Made by a program: the position numbers and the translations under genes. 7,967 nt of DNA from Methanosarcinales archaeon (GTDB taxonomy: Archaea; Halobacteriota; Methanosarcinia; Methanosarcinales; Methanosarcinaceae). This document shows, in pieces, positions 7,020 through 7,967 of this stretch. Numbering within the stretch: the stretch's first letter is position 1; each line of letters opens with the position of its first letter. Location of the stretch: assembly GCA_012329085.1 (NCBI GenBank), contig JAAXQB010000113.1, positions 1 to 7,967 on the forward strand, written 5' to 3'. The notes under the pieces are model-generated. The model saw only the letters and a list, made by a program, of their open reading frames with translations. It searched no databases and was not told where the DNA came from.

Positions 7020-7655
7020 TTAATCTAATAAAGTACCAAAAATTCTATCCCAAAATTTATTTGAAATACCAAAAGCTAAATCAGGTTCTTTATAATGATG
7101 TTTCATATGATACTCTTTTAAGTCTTTATAATATGGGTTATTAATTTGCATATGATGTTGAGAATAGTGAACCATATCATAATACAAATACCCAGTAACA
7201 ACACCTGCAAAAATAGCTGGAACAAGATATGTTGCGCCAAAGATAGAAGTAAGTCCATATAAAATAGAATACGTAATTACTGCTAGGATTAAACTTACAG
7301 AAGGTGGCATAACAAGTCTTTTAGAGTCTTGAGGATAATCGTGATGTATTCCATGTACTAAAAACAAAATTCTTTCTTGTTGTTTGGTTTTTGCTTCAAA
7401 GTGAAAAGCCCACCTGTGAAGAGAATACTCCATAAATGTCCAAATAAAAACTCCTAACACAAAATATAGAACAAATTTTAAAATAGAAATATTTGGAGTT
7501 GCTATAGCCACATAGCTAAAATAAGCAATCATTGGTACATATATTATAGGTACAACCCACCAAGAAACTCTAGAAAGAAAATCTAAAATTGGATTGTCAA
7601 ATATTCTAGGAGATACATCTTCTATGCTTTCAAATAATTTTCCCTTATGTGCCAT
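7020..7655 (-). CDS. Fatty acid 2-hydroxylase-like membrane di-metal enzyme (FA2H/Scs7 type, fatty acid hydroxylase superfamily)
   Basis: This 211-residue integral membrane protein has the full histidine set of the eukaryotic FA2H/Scs7 catalytic domain: HRWAFH (His80, His85), HGIHH (His101, His104, His105), HYSQHH (His163, His167, His168) and HMKHH (His183, His186, His187). Hydrophobic segments lie at about 31-54, 57-75, 118-138 and 141-160, leaving the histidine clusters on one face. The C-terminal FGISNKFWDRIFGTLL is also characteristic of the superfamily. It has no cytochrome b5 domain, unlike yeast Scs7, so electrons must come from another donor. The likely reaction is O2-dependent alpha-hydroxylation of a long-chain fatty acid or its amide-linked form, for instance in the sphingolipids, sulfonolipids or amino-lipids of Bacteroidota. 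The exact substrate cannot be read from sequence. A carotenoid hydroxylase or sterol desaturase relative is less likely given the HGxHH/HYxxHH spacing. An exact -7 box lies upstream, and the T9SS protein gene follows 27 bp downstream. Confidence 0.85.
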   Translation of the reverse strand: MAHKGKLFESIEDVSPRIFDNPILDFLSRVSWWVVPIIYVPMIAYFSYVAIATPNISILKFVLYFVLGVFIWTFMEYSLHRWAFHFEAKTKQQERILFLVHGIHHDYPQDSKRLVMPPSVSLILAVITYSILYGLTSIFGATYLVPAIFAGVVTGYLYYDMVHYSQHHMQINNPYYKDLKEYHMKHHYKEPDLAFGISNKFWDRIFGTLLD

Positions 7656-7671
7656 TGTTTTTAATTTCTTG

Positions 7672-7679
7672 CAAATATA
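7672..7679 (-). promoter_or_regulatory. -7 box of the hydroxylase promoter
   Basis: The minus-strand sequence TATATTTG is an exact TAnnTTTG match ending 16 nt before the ATG at 7655. The predicted leader is about 10 nt and A-rich (AAATTAAAAACA). No clear TTG is visible at the -33 distance. Confidence 0.5.
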
Positions 7680-7718
7680 GAAATTATTGTCTTTTCATAA
7701 ATATGATTTAGATTATAA

Positions 7719-7754
7719 AAGCACAAAAAAAGGAGTTTTTATTTTGTGTTGCTT
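7719..7754. terminator. Bulged hairpin upstream of the hydroxylase promoter
   Basis: AAGC (7719-7722) and ACAAAA (7723-7728) pair with GCTT (7751-7754) and TTTTGT (7742-7747), leaving a 3-nt bulge and a loop containing GGAG. On the minus strand the inner part reads AAAAACTCC then T7, resembling a weak terminator for a gene to the right. The stem is mostly A-T, so confidence is low. Confidence 0.25.
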
Positions 7755-7849
7755 AAATTTGATATTTATTTACCCCCCCAATAAGGGAATGTAACCAAAA
7801 AAGAAAAACACAAAAAAGGCTACAACACCCATAAATAAAGGAATTTGCC

Positions 7850-7896
7850 CCAAAAAAGGTAAAAAACAAAAACAAAAAGGAATGTTCCTTTTTTGG
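7850..7896. terminator. Nested A/T-tract palindromes, probable bidirectional terminator
   Basis: Two inverted repeats share one arm. CCAAAAAAGG (7850-7859) is the exact reverse complement of CCTTTTTTGG (7887-7896). AAAAAGGAA and TTCCTTTTT (7874-7893) form 9-bp arms around TG. On the minus strand the second hairpin is followed by a T-rich tail (TTTTTGTTTTTGTTTTTT), the shape of an intrinsic terminator for a gene entering from the right edge. On the plus strand it is followed by T's as well. The shared arm means the two hairpins exclude each other. Confidence 0.45.
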
Positions 7897-7967
7897 AATT
7901 GTTTAACATTTTCCTTTACAATCACATTATTATTAGATTGAAAACTTTGACATATCATCGATATGTA

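Larger units (their letters stand above)
7656..7967. other. Right-edge intergenic region with low-complexity tracts
   Basis: This stretch of about 310 bp contains the hydroxylase -7 box, the bulged hairpin at 7719-7754, a C7 run at 7773-7779, several AAAAAAGG tracts and the nested palindromes at 7850-7896. A minus-strand frame is open from the right edge through an ATG at 7958 to a stop at 7770. Its last third would be a phenylalanine/glycine-rich hydrophobic tail produced by the T-tracts. The terminator-like palindromes lie inside it, so I regard it as non-coding. It could still be the 3' end of a gene outside the window. Confidence 0.5.

Noticed and set aside
7770..7958. Minus-strand 62-codon frame, possibly a small membrane protein
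   Set aside because: Terminator-like palindromes lie inside it and its hydrophobic tail is made by T-tracts. The frame is also open past the right edge, so its true start is unknown.
1..7967. Search for CRISPR repeats, insertion-sequence ends, tRNA or rRNA genes, phage or toxin-antitoxin genes
   Set aside because: No regularly spaced repeats, transposase, terminal inverted repeats around a cargo, cloverleaf sequence or recognisable defence gene could be seen by eye.

Overview
The window is strongly AT-rich DNA from a member of the Bacteroidota, most likely a Flavobacteriia/Cytophagia-type organism. Four things point there: a large secreted protein with a type B C-terminal sorting domain for the type IX secretion system (T9SS); a TonB-dependent receptor with an N-terminal carboxypeptidase-regulatory-like domain, preceded by a small lipoprotein; exact copies of the Bacteroidota -7 promoter box TAnnTTTG upstream of four genes; and A-rich leaders instead of Shine-Dalgarno sites. 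Every confident gene is on the minus strand, so the window reads from right to left.

Right edge, 7656-7967: no convincing gene. It holds nested A/T-tract palindromes that look like intrinsic terminators, and a C7 homopolymer. Next, 7020-7655 encodes an integral-membrane fatty acid hydroxylase of the FA2H/Scs7 type with a full set of metal-ligand histidines. After 27 bp comes 4230-6992, a 920-residue secreted protein with an 'ATH..GGE'-like N-terminus, fibronectin-III-like repeats and a T9SS type B C-terminal domain. Its best start is the ATG at 6992. After a 131-bp gap with a promoter comes trxB (3172-4098), a complete thioredoxin reductase with a CATC active site.

2709-3171 is a 463-bp intergenic region. 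Its left part carries the most interesting regulatory signal in the window: a promoter overlapped by two copies of the palindrome GCAACAnTGnnGC, centred 40 bp apart. It drives a two-gene unit, a small lipoprotein (2154-2708) followed with a 17-bp overlap by a TonB-dependent outer-membrane receptor (1-2170, cut by the left edge). The operator layout is that of a Fur-superfamily metalloregulator. Together with receptor plug sequence similarity as I remember it to a ZnuD-like group, this suggests a metal (perhaps zinc) acquisition module. That function is inferred, not shown.

The genes do not form one pathway. There is a regulated outer-membrane uptake pair, a housekeeping redox enzyme, a T9SS-exported adhesin/surface protein and a lipid-modifying hydroxylase. 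I see no CRISPR array, tRNA, rRNA, insertion sequence, phage gene or recognisable new defence system.
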